Source: Holophagales bacterium
Lineage (GTDB): Bacteria; Acidobacteriota; Thermoanaerobaculia; UBA5066
DNA: 64,000 nt
Assembly (NCBI GenBank): GCA_016719485.1
Contig: JADJZB010000020.1
Coordinates: 1-64,000, forward strand
Direction: 5' to 3'
Notes under the pieces: generated by a model
The model's input: the letters and a program-made list of their open reading frames with translations, nothing else
Databases searched by the model: none
What the model was told of the DNA's origin: nothing
Translations under genes and position numbers: made by a program
Shown here: positions 1 through 10,152 of the stretch, in pieces
Numbering within the stretch: the stretch's first letter is position 1
Layout: the number at the start of each line of letters is the position of its first letter

Positions 1-2204
1 CGCCGCCAGTACCACCCCGACCGGGCTCCTCCACCCGCTGAAGCGGGTCGGAAGGCGTGGGGAAGGGAAGTTTGCCCCCGGGTCTCCTGGGACGAGGCGC
101 TCGACCTCGTCGCATCGGAGATGAAGCGGGTGCGGGAGACGTACGGCCCCGGCGCCCTCTTCGTCCCGTACGGGACCGGCTCGTACAACCAGACGAACGG
201 TTCGCACGTGGCGCGGCGTCTGATGAACGTCGCCGGCGGGTGCCTCGGGATCTGGAACAGCTACTCCTGGGCCGCCATCAACGTGGCGACGCCAACGGTC
301 TACGGCACGCTCACGACCGGCAACCAGCGCCAGGACTGGGTGAACGCGAAGCTGATCCTGATGTGGGGCTGGAACCCGGCGGAGATGCGCGACGGGACGA
401 ACAGCGATTTCTTCCTCAAGCTCGCGCGGCAACGGGGCGCCCGCGTCGTCTGCATCGACCCGCGGCACAGCCTCTCGGCCGCGTCACTCGCGGACGAGTG
501 GATCCCGATCCGCCCCGGCACCGACGCCGCGCCTCCAGGCGCGATGGCGTACGTCACGGTGACCGAGGTCTACGACGCGGAGTTCGTCAGGACCCACTGT
601 CGGCTTCGACGCCTGGTCGATGCCGCCGGGGTGCGAGGAGGAACATGGCTTCGCGACCACCTCTCAGCGCGAGGGACGGCGTCCCGAAGACGGAGTGGGC
701 CGAGCCGATCACCACCGTGCCGCGCGCGACGATCGCCCGCCGCGCGCGAAGTACGCGTACGTCGGTCCCGGGCGTCCTCTACCAGGGCTACGGGATGCAG
801 CGACGGGGCGTACGGCGAGCAGGTCGTCCGGGGCGGCTGCGTCCTGGCGGCGCTCGCGGGAACGTCGGGATCCCGGGCGGCTGGGCCTCGGGTCTCGGGA
901 ACCAGGCGCCCGACGGCGGCCCCTTCTGGACCGTCTTCCCGACCGGCGAGAACCCGTTCGGCGCGGCGATCCCGTGCTTCCTCTGGACCGAGGCGGTCCT
1001 GAGGGGCCGCGAGATGGGGGAGGAGGACGGCGTCGTCTTCTCGGGGACCGTCGCGCGGGGCCGCGACGCCGCGGCGCTGTTCGGGACCGAGCCCTCCTCG
1101 CGCCGCCTCGGGACCGACGTGAAGCTGATCTACGCGGTCGCGACGAACGCGCTCGTCAACCAGCACGCGAACGTCAATCGGACCGCGCGAATCCTCGCCG
1201 ACGAGTCGAAGGTGGAGTTCCTCGTCGTCCAGGACAACTTCCTGACGCCGACGGCCCGCTTCGCCGACGTCGTCCTCCCCGCCTGCACGCAGTTCGAGAC
1301 GTGGGGTGTCGAGGACGGCTGGAAGTACGGCGACGAGGTCATCCTGATGCCGAAGGTCGTCGAGCCGCCCGGCGAGTGCCGGAGCGACTACCGGATCTGC
1401 GCGGACCTCGCAAAGCGCCTCGGCGTGGAGAAGGCCTTTACGGAGGAACGCGACGAGCGGGGCTGGGTGGAGTGGGTCCTCGACCGCTATCGGGAGACCC
1501 GCTTCCCCGACCTGCCGCCGCTCGACGACCTCCTCGAGAAGAACGTCGGCGTCTGGGCGAAGCCGGTGACCCGCCCCGCGGTCGCGTTCGAGGAGTTCCG
1601 GGGGGACCCGGAGGCGCACCCGCTCGACACCCCTCGGGGAAGATCGAGATCTTCTCGAAGGCGCTCCACGAGAAGGGGCGGCCCGACGAGATTCCCGCCG
1701 TTCCGGAAGTACGTCGAGGAGTGGGAGAGCCCGTTCGGCCAAGAGGCAGCGACGTACCCGCTGCAGGTGATCGGACACCACACGCTCCACCGCGTCCACT
1801 CCACGCATGACAACAACGACTGGCTGGAGGAGGCTTTCCCGCAGCGCGTCTACCTGAACCCGCTCGACGCCGGGGAGCGCGGCGTCGCCGACGGCGACGA
1901 GGTCCGCGTCTTCAACGGCCGCGGCGCCGTCCGCCTCCGGTGCCGGGTGACGTCGCGGATCCTCCCAGGCGTGATCGACATCCCGCAGGGGGCCTGGTGG
2001 ACGCCCGACGAGCGGGGCGAGGACCGCCGCGGCAACGTGAACGTCCTGACGAGCGAGCGATGGACGCCGCTCGCCTACGGCACCGCGCAGCACACCGCGA
2101 TGGCAGAGGTGGAAAGGGCGGAGAAGGGGAGCGTGGCGACCGGGCGGGCGAAGCGGCCCCGCCCGGCGGCCGCGGCGTTCCGGCGCCGGGAGGGGCGCCG
2201 GTGA
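1..2204 (+). pseudogene. dmsA: DmsA-type molybdopterin oxidoreductase catalytic subunit, partial and multiply frameshifted
   Basis: Catalytic subunit of a DMSO-reductase-family enzyme that would reduce a small oxide or sulfur substrate at a bis-MGD molybdenum centre, working with the iron-sulfur subunit and anchor encoded next. The 5' end lies outside the window. Conserved stretches are spread over all three forward frames: RRQYHPDR then LLHPLKRVG near 1-75, WDEALDLVASEMKRVRETYG from about 88 in frame 1, IRPGTD near 510, GVPKTEWAEPIT near 680 in frame 3, AYGEQVVRGGC near 810 back in frame 1, GNVGIPGGWASGLG near 860 in frame 3, SGKIEIF near 1640 in frame 2, and the MGD-binding C-terminus in frame 3. 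The serine of NSYSW, the expected Mo ligand position of DmsA, is kept. The stop overlaps the next start as GTGA, so this was an operon. At least eight frame changes mean it is either a decaying gene or poor sequence at a contig edge. Confidence 0.85.
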
Positions 2205-2503
2205 ACGGCCCCTTCGTCGTCCACTTCGACGCCGCGTCCTGCACCGGCTGCAAGGCCTGCCAGGCCGCCTGCAAGGACCACAACGACCTCCCCGCCGGCA
2301 TCCTCTGGCGGCGGGTCTACGAGGTCTCGGGGGGCGGGTGGGCGCGAGCGGGGGCCGCGTGGACGCACGACGTCTTCGCCTGGAACCTCTCCCTCTCCTG
2401 CAACCACTGCGAGCGGCCCGTCTGCGCGGAGGTCTGCCCGACGGGGGCCGTCCAGAGGCGCGAGGACGGCGTCGTCCTCCTCGACTCCGACAAGTGCATG
2501 GGC
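2201..2503 (+). pseudogene. dmsB: DmsB-type four-cluster iron-sulfur subunit, truncated by deletion
   Basis: Electron-transfer subunit that would pass electrons from the membrane anchor to the molybdenum subunit. The GTG start overlaps the stop of the upstream gene (GTGA). The first cluster motif CTGCKACQAACKDHND and the second motif CNHCERPVCAEVCPTGAV are intact, and the third begins as DKCMG, but the reading then runs straight into sequence belonging to the anchor subunit. DmsB proteins are about 200 residues; only about 100 remain, so the third and fourth cluster motifs are missing. The product could not wire a complete chain. A genuine deletion or an assembly collapse would give the same picture. 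Confidence 0.85.
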
Positions 2504-3344
2504 CCTCGTTGCCTTCACGCTCCTCACCCAGGCGGCGGCGGGGACGTGCGCGTTCCTCCTCGCGTTCGAGGGGCGCGCGGTCCGCGCGGGTGCGGGTGCT
2601 TCCGTGGAGGCGGCTGCGCTGCCGGTCCTCGCGTTCGCGCTCGTCGCCGCCCTGCTCGGCCTCGCGGCGTCGTTCCTTCACCTCGGGAACCCCCGCAACG
2701 CGGTCCGCGCGCTCGGGAACCTGGGCTCCTCCTGGCTGAGCCGCGAGATCCTCCTCGCGGCGCTCTTCACCGCCGCCCTCGCCACGGCGACTCTCCTCCG
2801 CCTCAAGCCCGGCCCGGCGGGCTCCGCCGCCGGCTTCGCGCACGGCTTCGCCGCCGTCGCGGGAATCGGCCTCGTCGTGACGATGGCGCGGGCCTACGGC
2901 CTCCGGACGGTCCCTTCGTGGGATCAGCGCGCGACGCCGGTCGCCTTCTTCGCAACGTCCGTCGCGCTCGGTGCCCTCGCCGTCGCGGCGGGGCTCGCGC
3001 TTCGGGGAACCCACTCGACGGACCCTGCCCGGGGCCCGATCCCGCTCCTCGCCGCGGGGCTCGTCGTCCTCGTCGTCGCCCTCGTCTCGGGGCTCCTCTG
3101 GCTCCGGCGTCTTGCGGGCAGGAGCGGTGCCGAGCGCGAGGCCTTCGCGCGGGCGGGTCGCGAGCGGCGCGGGATCGTCGTGGCGCGGATCGCGCTCACG
3201 GCGCTCGCCGTCGCCGCCGGCCTCGCGACCCGCCTCGCCCCGGACGCGGCGTGGCCCGTCGTCGCGGCCCTCGCCCTCGCCTTCGCCGCGGAGGCGGCAG
3301 GCCGGGTTCTCTTCTACGAGGCGCGGGTCCGCTCGGGGCTCTGA
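2502..3344 (+). pseudogene. dmsC: DmsC-type membrane anchor subunit, 5' end lost at the deletion junction
   Basis: Hydrophobic quinol-oxidising anchor of the DMSO-reductase complex. From 2502 the frame reads ALVAFTLLTQAAAGT, the usual DmsC beginning minus only its first few residues, followed by about eight predicted membrane segments, the family signature HLGNPRNAVRALGNLGSSWLS near 2680-2745 and YGLRTVPSWD near 2895. It ends in YEARVRSGL. There is no start codon before the junction with the dmsB fragment; the first in-frame start is GTG at 2604, inside the first helices. The body of the gene is undamaged, in contrast to the catalytic subunit. Confidence 0.85.
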
Positions 3345-3358
3345 AGGGGTTCGGGCGG

Positions 3359-4455
3359 TCAGCGCTCCGGCGCTTCTGCGGCGGTCACACGGTGCTCGCC
3401 GCCGCGGCGGTGGATCGTGACGGCGTAGCGCTCTCCGGTCTTCAGCAGGACGTGACAGACCTGCGAGCCGTCGTCGGGCACGACCCGGGACGGACAGTCG
3501 ACGGACGCCAGCTCCAGCGAGCGCGACGCGAACGACTTCCGGATCAGCCACGGCGCGTCGAGGACCTGGCAGGTGAAGTCGTTCCGTTCGAAGTCGTCGC
3601 TGCGGCCGCTCTGCTCGATCCGGACGGGGACCTCGCGCCCGGAGGCGAGATGGGCGGTCCCGAGGACGGCGTCCCCGGCCTTCTCGAGCTTCTCGAGCGG
3701 CCCGGCCAGGCGGGCCACGGGCTCGCCGAGGAGCTCGGAGGCCTTCCCGCGCAGCATGGCCTCGAGAATGGAGGCCTGGAGGGCGGAGCCGGCGGCCGGG
3801 TAGATGCGGAACGCCGAGACTTTCGGGACCTCTCCGTCGTACTCGATGCGGAACCGTGCGACGCCCGGACCCTTCTCGGAGTCGAGGTCCCAGGCGAGCT
3901 CGGAGTGACGGACCTCGGGGTCCGGCGTCGAGCGGACCGAAACGCCCCGGACGGAGGCCGAACGCAGCGCGCCCATCGAGCCCCGGGCCGACCCGAGCTG
4001 CGCCTCCAGGTCGGCGAGGGGCATCGCCGCGCGGAGCGCGGGGTGCAGGGCCGCGTGGAGCTCCTTCCAGGCGGCACGGCGGTACGTGTCCAGGAACGCA
4101 CGGCCGGGAGGCTCCACGACGGCGCGCTCCTCGGGGCCGAGCCTCGATACGGGGAACGTGACGAGGACGACCGTCGCCTGGATGTCGCGGTCGACCGTCA
4201 GCGTGTAGCGCGCCGTCTCGCCCTTCTCGTCCACCGTGTCGCAGTCGAAGAAGCCTCCCGGCGGGACGGGTCTCGGGACGTCGCACGCGAAGGTCGAGAA
4301 GCCGTGGCCGTTCGCCTTCCGGTAGACCGGCTCCACGAGGGAGCGCGTGAGGGCGGAGACCTCGGCGGACAGACCTTCCTTGGCGGGGCCCTCGGAATCG
4401 TTGCGTCGGAGGCGAGGAGCGGGAGAGCGAGCAGCAGGAACGGAAGGACGGGCAC
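3359..4455 (-). CDS. exported hypothetical protein (one frameshift near its N-terminus)
   Basis: I do not recognise the family. A GTG start at 4455 with a GAGGAGG ribosome-binding site opens a signal peptide (MPVLPFLLLALPLLA). Near 4400 the frame must change by one base, after which about 340 residues run without interruption to the stop at 3359. The mature protein contains CDVPRPVPPGGFFDC, two cysteines that could form a disulfide, then a mixed alpha/beta region with no catalytic signature I can name. It converges with the anchor gene of the dms operon and is not part of it. The total length is one base short of a multiple of three, which fits a single-base loss. Confidence 0.6.
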
Positions 4456-4482
4456 GGGGACCTCCTCGATGGTTTCGACGCG

Positions 4483-4803
4483 TTAGAGGAGAACGATCAG
4501 CACCGACGCCGCTCCGAAGAACACGGCGTAGACGAGCCACGTCACCGTGAACTCGCTCTCTACGACCGGCGTCGGCCGGATCCACCAGCTGAGTTTCGAA
4601 GGCACCTTCCGATAGGCGAAGACGAGCGCGGATCGAAGCGACACGACGAGAAACAGGAGAATCAGCAGCGATCCCCACATCCAGCCCGCGAAGGCGTCGA
4701 CGCGCAGCGCCAGCACGGCGAGCAGGACGAGGCCCGCCGCCGCGTATCCGTACGCGAGCCTTTGTCCGATGCTCCGGGCACGGGACGCGAACCTCTTGGA
4801 CAT
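4483..4803 (-). CDS. small membrane protein, 106 residues
   Basis: Unrecognised. The sequence starts MSKRFASRARSIGQRL, a basic cytoplasmic end, and has three hydrophobic stretches: AAAGLVLLAVLALRV (about 22-36), WGSLLILLFLVVSLRSALVFA (about 43-63) and a C-terminal VYAVFFGAASVLIVLL. It lies 28 bases upstream of the exported protein gene on the same strand and could be cotranscribed with it. No motif points to a function. Confidence 0.6.
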   Translation of the reverse strand: MSKRFASRARSIGQRLAYGYAAAGLVLLAVLALRVDAFAGWMWGSLLILLFLVVSLRSALVFAYRKVPSKLSWWIRPTPVVESEFTVTWLVYAVFFGAASVLIVLL

Positions 4804-4889
4804 GTCTTTCTACGGTCGCCCGGAGCATAGAACGAACCGCGGCCGCCACGTCACCGGGCGGGGCCTCGACGCGTCATCGACCCTCGTCG

Positions 4890-6464
4890 TTATTCCGCGC
4901 TCTCCCCGCTGTCCGTTGCCCTCTCCCCGTGCCGTGCGGTGAGGAGCGCCGCTGTGCCGAGGCCGCCGAGGACCCCGACGACCAGGACGGCGACGAGCTG
5001 CGTCCATCCGCCGACCGTGACCGGGTGGATGAACGCCGCGGCCGCGGCGGCTAGGTCGAAGCCGGCGGCCGGGTCCTTGCGATACGCCTTCACCGCGACG
5101 AGCCCGATCATCCAGGCGGCGCTCACGACGAGGGTCACGATCGCGCCGGCCGCGCCGCGCCGGGCGATCTGCCGCCCGGTCATCCGCCGCCGGACGGCGA
5201 CCGTCTCGGCCGTGAAGCGCGGCTCGCGCACGCCGATCGGCGCGAACCTCTGGAGCAGGATCAGCCCCGGCACGCCGGCGGCGATCGTGAACCAGAAGAA
5301 CGTCCGCCACCCGGCGGCGTCCACGATGAGGCCGGTGATCGGGCCGCCGAGGATGCGGGGCAGGCCGAAGAGCGACGAGAAGAGCGCGTACTGCGTCGCC
5401 GAGAACCTCTTCTCGGTGATGCGCAGGAGGAGCACGCCGAACGCCCCCATCCCGAGGCCGCTCGTGATCATCTCGAACGCCATCGCGCCGTACATGACGG
5501 GGCGGCCGCCCGGCCAGTAGGTGATCAGGACGTAGCCGATGTTCGAGAAGATCTGGAAGAAGCCGAAGATCCAGAGCGAGTGCCCGAGGCCGATCCGGGT
5601 GCAGGCGACGCCGCCGAGGAACGTGCCGGCGATCGTCAGGGCGACGCCCGCGGTGCCGAGGACGAAGCCGCGGTCGAACCCGCCGTACCCCATGTCGATG
5701 AGGAAGGGCCGGAGCAGCGACTGCGAGAGCGCGTCGGCCAGCTTGTAGAGGACGACGAAGACCAGGATCTCGACCGCGCGGTGGCGCGAGAGGCACTCGA
5801 GGAACGGCAGCCAGATCGCGTCGCGCAGCGTCTTCGGCCCGGCGGGCGGCTCCTCCGGCTCCGGCGAGCGCCACGTGACGAGGATGAGCGGCAGGTAGGC
5901 GAGGCCGAGGAGGAGGTTGACCGCGCCCCACCCGAGGCTCGCTGCCGCCCAGATCGCGAGGCCCCCCGAGAGGGTCATGGCTGCCCGGTACACGGCCGTG
6001 CGCAGGCCGACCGCGACGCCGTGCTCCTCCTTCCGGAGGACGTCGACCGCGTAGGCGTCGATCGCGATGTCCTGCGTGGCGGCCGAGAGCGCGACGGCGA
6101 GCGTCAGCGCCAGCGCGACCCACGGCGTCTCGGGCCGGCTCCCCACGCCGGAGAGCCCGAGCCCCGAGAGCGCGAGCGCCACCTGCGCCACCGCGATCCA
6201 TCCCCGCCGCCGGCCCCAGAACGGCAGCCGGAAACGGTCCATGAGCGGCGACCAGAGGAACTTGAAGGACCAGGGGGCCTGCGCGAGCGTGAAGAGCCCG
6301 ACGACGCGGATGTCGACGCCCATCGAGCGCATCCAGTCGGGGATCGCGATCCAGACGAGCCCGAGCGGCAGCCCCGACGAGAACGACAGCGCCACCACCG
6401 CCGCCACCCGCGACATCGTCCCCCGCCGCGCCCCCTCTGGCGCCCCCGCAACCGCCTCGCTCAT
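4890..6464 (-). CDS. AmpG-like MFS transporter (PAT family)
   Basis: Twelve-helix major-facilitator permease of the peptide/acetyl-CoA transporter (PAT) family, whose best-known member AmpG imports anhydromuropeptides for peptidoglycan recycling. Family signatures are SFSSGLPLGLVW in helix 1, WSFKFLWSPLMDRFRLPFWGRRRGW between helices 2 and 3 (split here only by naming), and ATQDIAIDAYAVDVL in helix 4. The C-terminal part has a longer soluble loop and two further hydrophobic segments, giving about 524 residues. The ATG at 6464 (MSEAVAG) is preferred over an upstream in-frame start at 6500 because the extra residues are proline-rich and unconserved. No muropeptide-recycling gene lies beside it, so the substrate is inferred from family only. 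Confidence 0.8.
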   Translation of the reverse strand: MSEAVAGAPEGARRGTMSRVAAVVALSFSSGLPLGLVWIAIPDWMRSMGVDIRVVGLFTLAQAPWSFKFLWSPLMDRFRLPFWGRRRGWIAVAQVALALSGLGLSGVGSRPETPWVALALTLAVALSAATQDIAIDAYAVDVLRKEEHGVAVGLRTAVYRAAMTLSGGLAIWAAASLGWGAVNLLLGLAYLPLILVTWRSPEPEEPPAGPKTLRDAIWLPFLECLSRHRAVEILVFVVLYKLADALSQSLLRPFLIDMGYGGFDRGFVLGTAGVALTIAGTFLGGVACTRIGLGHSLWIFGFFQIFSNIGYVLITYWPGGRPVMYGAMAFEMITSGLGMGAFGVLLLRITEKRFSATQYALFSSLFGLPRILGGPITGLIVDAAGWRTFFWFTIAAGVPGLILLQRFAPIGVREPRFTAETVAVRRRMTGRQIARRGAAGAIVTLVVSAAWMIGLVAVKAYRKDPAAGFDLAAAAAAFIHPVTVGGWTQLVAVLVVGVLGGLGTAALLTARHGERATDSGESAE

Positions 6465-6516
6465 GGCCGGCGGATTGTACGGGGAGGCGCGGCCCCGCAC
6501 CGCGAACGGGCGCCGG

Positions 6517-7629
6517 TCAGCTTCCCGTCTTCGCCTTCTCCGTCTTCTCTGGCGGACCCTTGACCTTGTCCTTCTCCACGAGGCCCGAGAGGATCTCGAC
6601 CTGGATGCCGTCGGAGAGGCCGGTCTTCACCTCGCGCTTCTCGAACTTCTGCGGGGCGGTCTCGACCTCGACGAACTTCTTGCCGTCCTCGAAGGCGAGG
6701 AGGCTCTCGTTCAGCGCGAGGACGTCGTCCCGCCGGTCGAGGACGATGTCGGCGTTCGCGCTGTAGTTCGCGCGGATCACGACGTCCTTGATCGGCTTCA
6801 GCGCCGCCTTGATCTCGAACTGGATCGCCCCCTCCTTTTCGACCCCCTTCGGAGCGATGTGCTCGAGCGTCGCCTCGGGCTTTTTCCCCTCGACGGCCCC
6901 GATCGTCAGGAGGAGCGTCATCCCGGGCTTGAGCTTGCCGACCTCCGACTCGTCCACCTTGCCGAGGAAGATCATGTCGCCCATGTCGGCGATCGTAGCG
7001 ATCGTCGTCCCCTCGTTGAACGTGTTCGTCTCGATGACGGAGTTGCCGACCTTCACCGGCACCTCGAGGACGGTCCCCGAGATCGTGGAGCGGACGAGGG
7101 TGTTCGAGGCGTCGCCCGTCGTCCGGGAGATCCCCTTCTGGATCAGGTCGAGGTTGTCGCTCGCGGTGCGCAGCTCGGTCCGCGTGTTCTCGAGGGCGGT
7201 CTGGTACGTCTGGAAGGCGGAGGCCGAGATCGTTCCGTCGCGGGAGAGCGCCACGTTTCGTGCGTGGTCCTTCTCGGCGGCGTCGAGGGCGATCTTCGCC
7301 TTCTCCACGCGGCTCTGCGCCTCGTTGAGGCGGACCATGTCGGGGACGAGGCGGATCTTCGCGATGAGGTCCCCCTCCCTGATCTTCGCCCCGGCCTCGA
7401 CGTGGATCTCCTCGATGATCCCCGAGACGCGCGGCTTGATGGCGACCTCCTGCCGCGGGACGACGGAGCCGGTCGAGACGGCCTTCTTGATGATCGTCGC
7501 GACCTTCGGCGACTCGGTCTGCCAGACGGTCTCGGCTTTCTGCGACTTGGCCCAGAGGAACCAGACGGTCCCCGCGAAGAGGGCGAGGACGAGCAGGCCG
7601 GCGGCGATTCCGAGGATCTTCTTCAGCAT
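6517..7629 (-). CDS. MacA/HlyD-like periplasmic adaptor of a tripartite ABC exporter
   Basis: Membrane-fusion protein, 370 residues, linking the inner-membrane MacB-like permeases to an outer-membrane channel. It has an N-terminal anchor (ILGIAAGLLVLALFAGTVWFLW), a biotinyl-lipoyl half PRQEVAIKPRVSGIIEEIHV near residues 58-78, a coiled-coil hairpin rich in alanine and lysine (about 100-180), the second lipoyl half around ISGTVLEVPVKVGNSV, and a beta-barrel plus membrane-proximal domain. It is the last gene of the operon, 7 bases after the second permease. The C-terminus is lysine-rich. No TolC-like gene is in the window. Confidence 0.85.
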   Translation of the reverse strand: MLKKILGIAAGLLVLALFAGTVWFLWAKSQKAETVWQTESPKVATIIKKAVSTGSVVPRQEVAIKPRVSGIIEEIHVEAGAKIREGDLIAKIRLVPDMVRLNEAQSRVEKAKIALDAAEKDHARNVALSRDGTISASAFQTYQTALENTRTELRTASDNLDLIQKGISRTTGDASNTLVRSTISGTVLEVPVKVGNSVIETNTFNEGTTIATIADMGDMIFLGKVDESEVGKLKPGMTLLLTIGAVEGKKPEATLEHIAPKGVEKEGAIQFEIKAALKPIKDVVIRANYSANADIVLDRRDDVLALNESLLAFEDGKKFVEVETAPQKFEKREVKTGLSDGIQVEILSGLVEKDKVKGPPEKTEKAKTGS

Positions 7630-7636
7630 GGGACGG

Positions 7637-8902
7637 TCACTCCGATCTGAGGGCGACGGTGGGGCTGACGGCGAGGGCGCGCTGCGCGGGGGCGAGGCCG
7701 GCGAGGACGCCCGCCACGACGAGGATGGCGAGGGCCTGGAGCGCCTCGCCGACGCCGACGTCGGGGTCGAGGAACATCCCCGCGCCGCCCGGCGGGAGGA
7801 GCCTGCCGATGCCGACGACGAGGGCGATTCCCGCGACGAGGCCGAGGTAGCCGGCGAGCGACGTCAGGATGACGGACTCGGAGACGATCTGGCTGACGAC
7901 GGCCGAGGGCTTCGCTCCGAGCGCCCGGCGGATGCCGATCTCCTTCGTCCGCTCCCTGACGATGATGAGCATGATGTTCGAGACGCCGATGACGCCGGCG
8001 GCGAGCGTGCCGACGCCGACGATCCAGACGAGGAGGCGGATCCCCGAGAAGAGCCCCTGGATCTTCGTGTACTCCTCCTCGAGGTTGAAGTGGCCGAAGG
8101 CGCGGAGGTCGTCGGGGGCCACCCTGTGCCGCGACCGGAGGAGGGAGAGGACCTTCTCCTCGGCGACGGAGGCGGGAACGTCGGGACGGGAGATGATCGC
8201 CATCCAGCCGACACGGTCGCCGTAGTTGAAGGCCCGCTGGAACGTCGTGAACGGGACGAAGATCGTCTGCGCGTCGCGCTCGGCCGCGTCTCCCGTCTGC
8301 GGCGAGACGAAGACGCCGACGACCTGGAAGTAGACCCCCCGGATGACGATCGAATCGCCGATCGGCTCCTCCCCGCGCGCGAAGAGGAGCTCCAGGACGC
8401 GGGTCCCGATGACGGCGACTTTCCGGCTCTCCTCGACGTCGATCGGGTTGAGGAAACGTCCCGATTCGAGCCTCAGCGACTGGACCCGGCGGATCTCGGG
8501 GTAGTCGCCCATGACGCTGAAGGCGCCGGTCTTCCGGCCGCGGGAGACGTTGTTCCCGCCGCCGAAACCGCGGAGCTGGTTGCGCGGGGCGACGACCTCG
8601 ACCTCGGGGACCTTCTCGCGGATCGCGGCGACGTCGGCGTTCGTCATCCGGATGCCGCGGCCGGCGGGCATCCCGGCGAACGGCTTCTGCGTCCGCTGCG
8701 TCCAGATGAAGAAGCTGTTCGTCGCGCCGTCGGAAAAGCCCTGGAGGACGCCCTTCTTCAGGCCCGAGCCCGATCCGAGCATCACCATGAGGAGGAAGAT
8801 CCCCCAGAAGACGCCGAAGGCCGTGAGGGCCGTCCGGGTCCGGTTTCGGAAGAGGGCGACCCGGATCTCCTGCCAGTGGTCGAGGTCGAGGAGGTGCGTC
8901 AC
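7637..8902 (-). CDS. MacB-like ABC transporter permease (second copy)
   Basis: Inner-membrane permease of the MacB/LolCE superfamily. N-terminal cytoplasmic helix and first membrane span (RTALTAFGVFWGIFLLMVML), a large periplasmic MacB-PCD domain (about residues 45-275), then three C-terminal spans in an FtsX domain with VGVSNIMLIIVRERTKEIGIRRALGA, the diagnostic coupling-helix motif. The GTG start at 8902 follows the stop of the first permease by two bases; the longer in-frame reading upstream overlaps that gene and is rejected. Two permeases plus a separate ATPase suggest a heterodimeric channel. Confidence 0.9.
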   Translation of the reverse strand: MTHLLDLDHWQEIRVALFRNRTRTALTAFGVFWGIFLLMVMLGSGSGLKKGVLQGFSDGATNSFFIWTQRTQKPFAGMPAGRGIRMTNADVAAIREKVPEVEVVAPRNQLRGFGGGNNVSRGRKTGAFSVMGDYPEIRRVQSLRLESGRFLNPIDVEESRKVAVIGTRVLELLFARGEEPIGDSIVIRGVYFQVVGVFVSPQTGDAAERDAQTIFVPFTTFQRAFNYGDRVGWMAIISRPDVPASVAEEKVLSLLRSRHRVAPDDLRAFGHFNLEEEYTKIQGLFSGIRLLVWIVGVGTLAAGVIGVSNIMLIIVRERTKEIGIRRALGAKPSAVVSQIVSESVILTSLAGYLGLVAGIALVVGIGRLLPPGGAGMFLDPDVGVGEALQALAILVVAGVLAGLAPAQRALAVSPTVALRSE

Positions 8903-8904
8903 GG

Positions 8905-10137
8905 CTACTCGTCCCTCAGGGCCTCGACGGGGCGGATCGCCGCGGCCTTGCGTGCCGGGAAGAAGCCGGCCACGCCGCCCGCGACGACGAGGAGGAGCGT
9001 CGCCGAGACGGCGACGCCGAAGTCGACCTCGGGGTTGCGGAACATCTCGGACTCCCCGAGCGAGCGCGACATCACCTCGAGGAGCGCGACCCCCGCGACG
9101 AGCCCGACGTAGCCGGCGACCCCCGTGACGAGGATCGCCTCCTTCAGGATGAGGGACATGACGGACATGGGCGTCGCGCCGACCGCCTTGCGGATCCCGA
9201 TCTCCTTCGTCCGCTCCTTGACGGCGATCATCATGATGTTCGAGACGCCGACGACGCCGGCGAGAAGCGTCCCGATGCCGATGACCCAGACGAACGCGCG
9301 GATGCCGCCCATCAGGTCGACGAACCGCTGGAACTCGACGACGGCATTCGAGATGAAGACGGCCCGCTTGTCGTCGGGGTCGAAGTCGTGCCGCTCGGCG
9401 ACCCTGAGCCTCAGGTCGGTCGCGATGGCCTGGCTCTCGTCGACCGAGGCGTCGCCGACCGTCATCATGATCATCGCGACGTTGTTCGCGCCGCCGTAGG
9501 TCCGCTGGGCGGTCGAGATCGGGATGTAGATCTTCTCCTGCTCCCCCTCGCCGCCGACGTCGGTGAAGACCCCGACGACCTGGAACGGGACCCCCTTGAT
9601 CTCGAGGTACTCGCCGAGGGCCGGCGCCCCCTTGAAGAGCTGGGCCTTCACGCGCTCGCCGATGACCGCGACCTTCCGGTGCTCTTCGACGTCGGTGGGG
9701 TTGAGGAAGCGCCCCCCGGTGATGATCGACTGCTCGAGGTGCTGGTGGTCGGGGTGGACGGCGCGGACGTCGAAGCTGGAGGTTTCCCCGTGCCAGGCGA
9801 CCGTCAGCGTCCCGCGGATGAAGAAGCGCGAGGTGATGTGCTCGACCCCCTTCACGCCCCCGCGGATGGTGTCGTAGTCCTCGTTCGTGAACTGAACCGT
9901 CCGCCCGGGCCGGAGCCCTTTCCACGGGACGCTCGTCTGGCCGCTCCGGATCCAGATGCTGTTCGTGGCGTCGTCCCGGAAGCCGTACTCGACTCCCTTC
10001 GAGAGCCCCTGCCCGGAGCCGAGGAGGACGATGAGCATGAGGATTCCCCACGCCACGCTGAACCCGGTGAGGAACGTCCGGAGCTTGTTCTTCCGGACCG
10101 TGTCGAAGATCTCCTGCCAGGTGTCGATCTCGATCAC
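8905..10137 (-). CDS. MacB-like ABC transporter permease (first copy)
   Basis: Same architecture as the following gene: membrane span RTFLTGFSVAWGILMLIVLL at about 20-39, periplasmic MacB-PCD domain, and FtsX domain with GVSNIMMIAVKERTKEIGIRKAVGA near residues 297-321. It is 410 residues, starting ATG ATC GAG. The two permeases resemble each other along their whole length and probably arose by tandem duplication. It lies 15 bases after the ATPase gene. Substrate is not evident; related systems export macrolides, lipoproteins or peptides. Confidence 0.9.
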   Translation of the reverse strand: MIEIDTWQEIFDTVRKNKLRTFLTGFSVAWGILMLIVLLGSGQGLSKGVEYGFRDDATNSIWIRSGQTSVPWKGLRPGRTVQFTNEDYDTIRGGVKGVEHITSRFFIRGTLTVAWHGETSSFDVRAVHPDHQHLEQSIITGGRFLNPTDVEEHRKVAVIGERVKAQLFKGAPALGEYLEIKGVPFQVVGVFTDVGGEGEQEKIYIPISTAQRTYGGANNVAMIMMTVGDASVDESQAIATDLRLRVAERHDFDPDDKRAVFISNAVVEFQRFVDLMGGIRAFVWVIGIGTLLAGVVGVSNIMMIAVKERTKEIGIRKAVGATPMSVMSLILKEAILVTGVAGYVGLVAGVALLEVMSRSLGESEMFRNPEVDFGVAVSATLLLVVAGGVAGFFPARKAAAIRPVEALRDE

Positions 10138-10152
10138 TTCGGCCTCACGGAC

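Noticed and set aside
570..4286. Very long minus-strand open frame opposite the dms operon
   Set aside because: Arg/Gly/Pro-rich translation without any conserved motif; a shadow frame produced by high GC, opposite clear DmsA/B/C homology.
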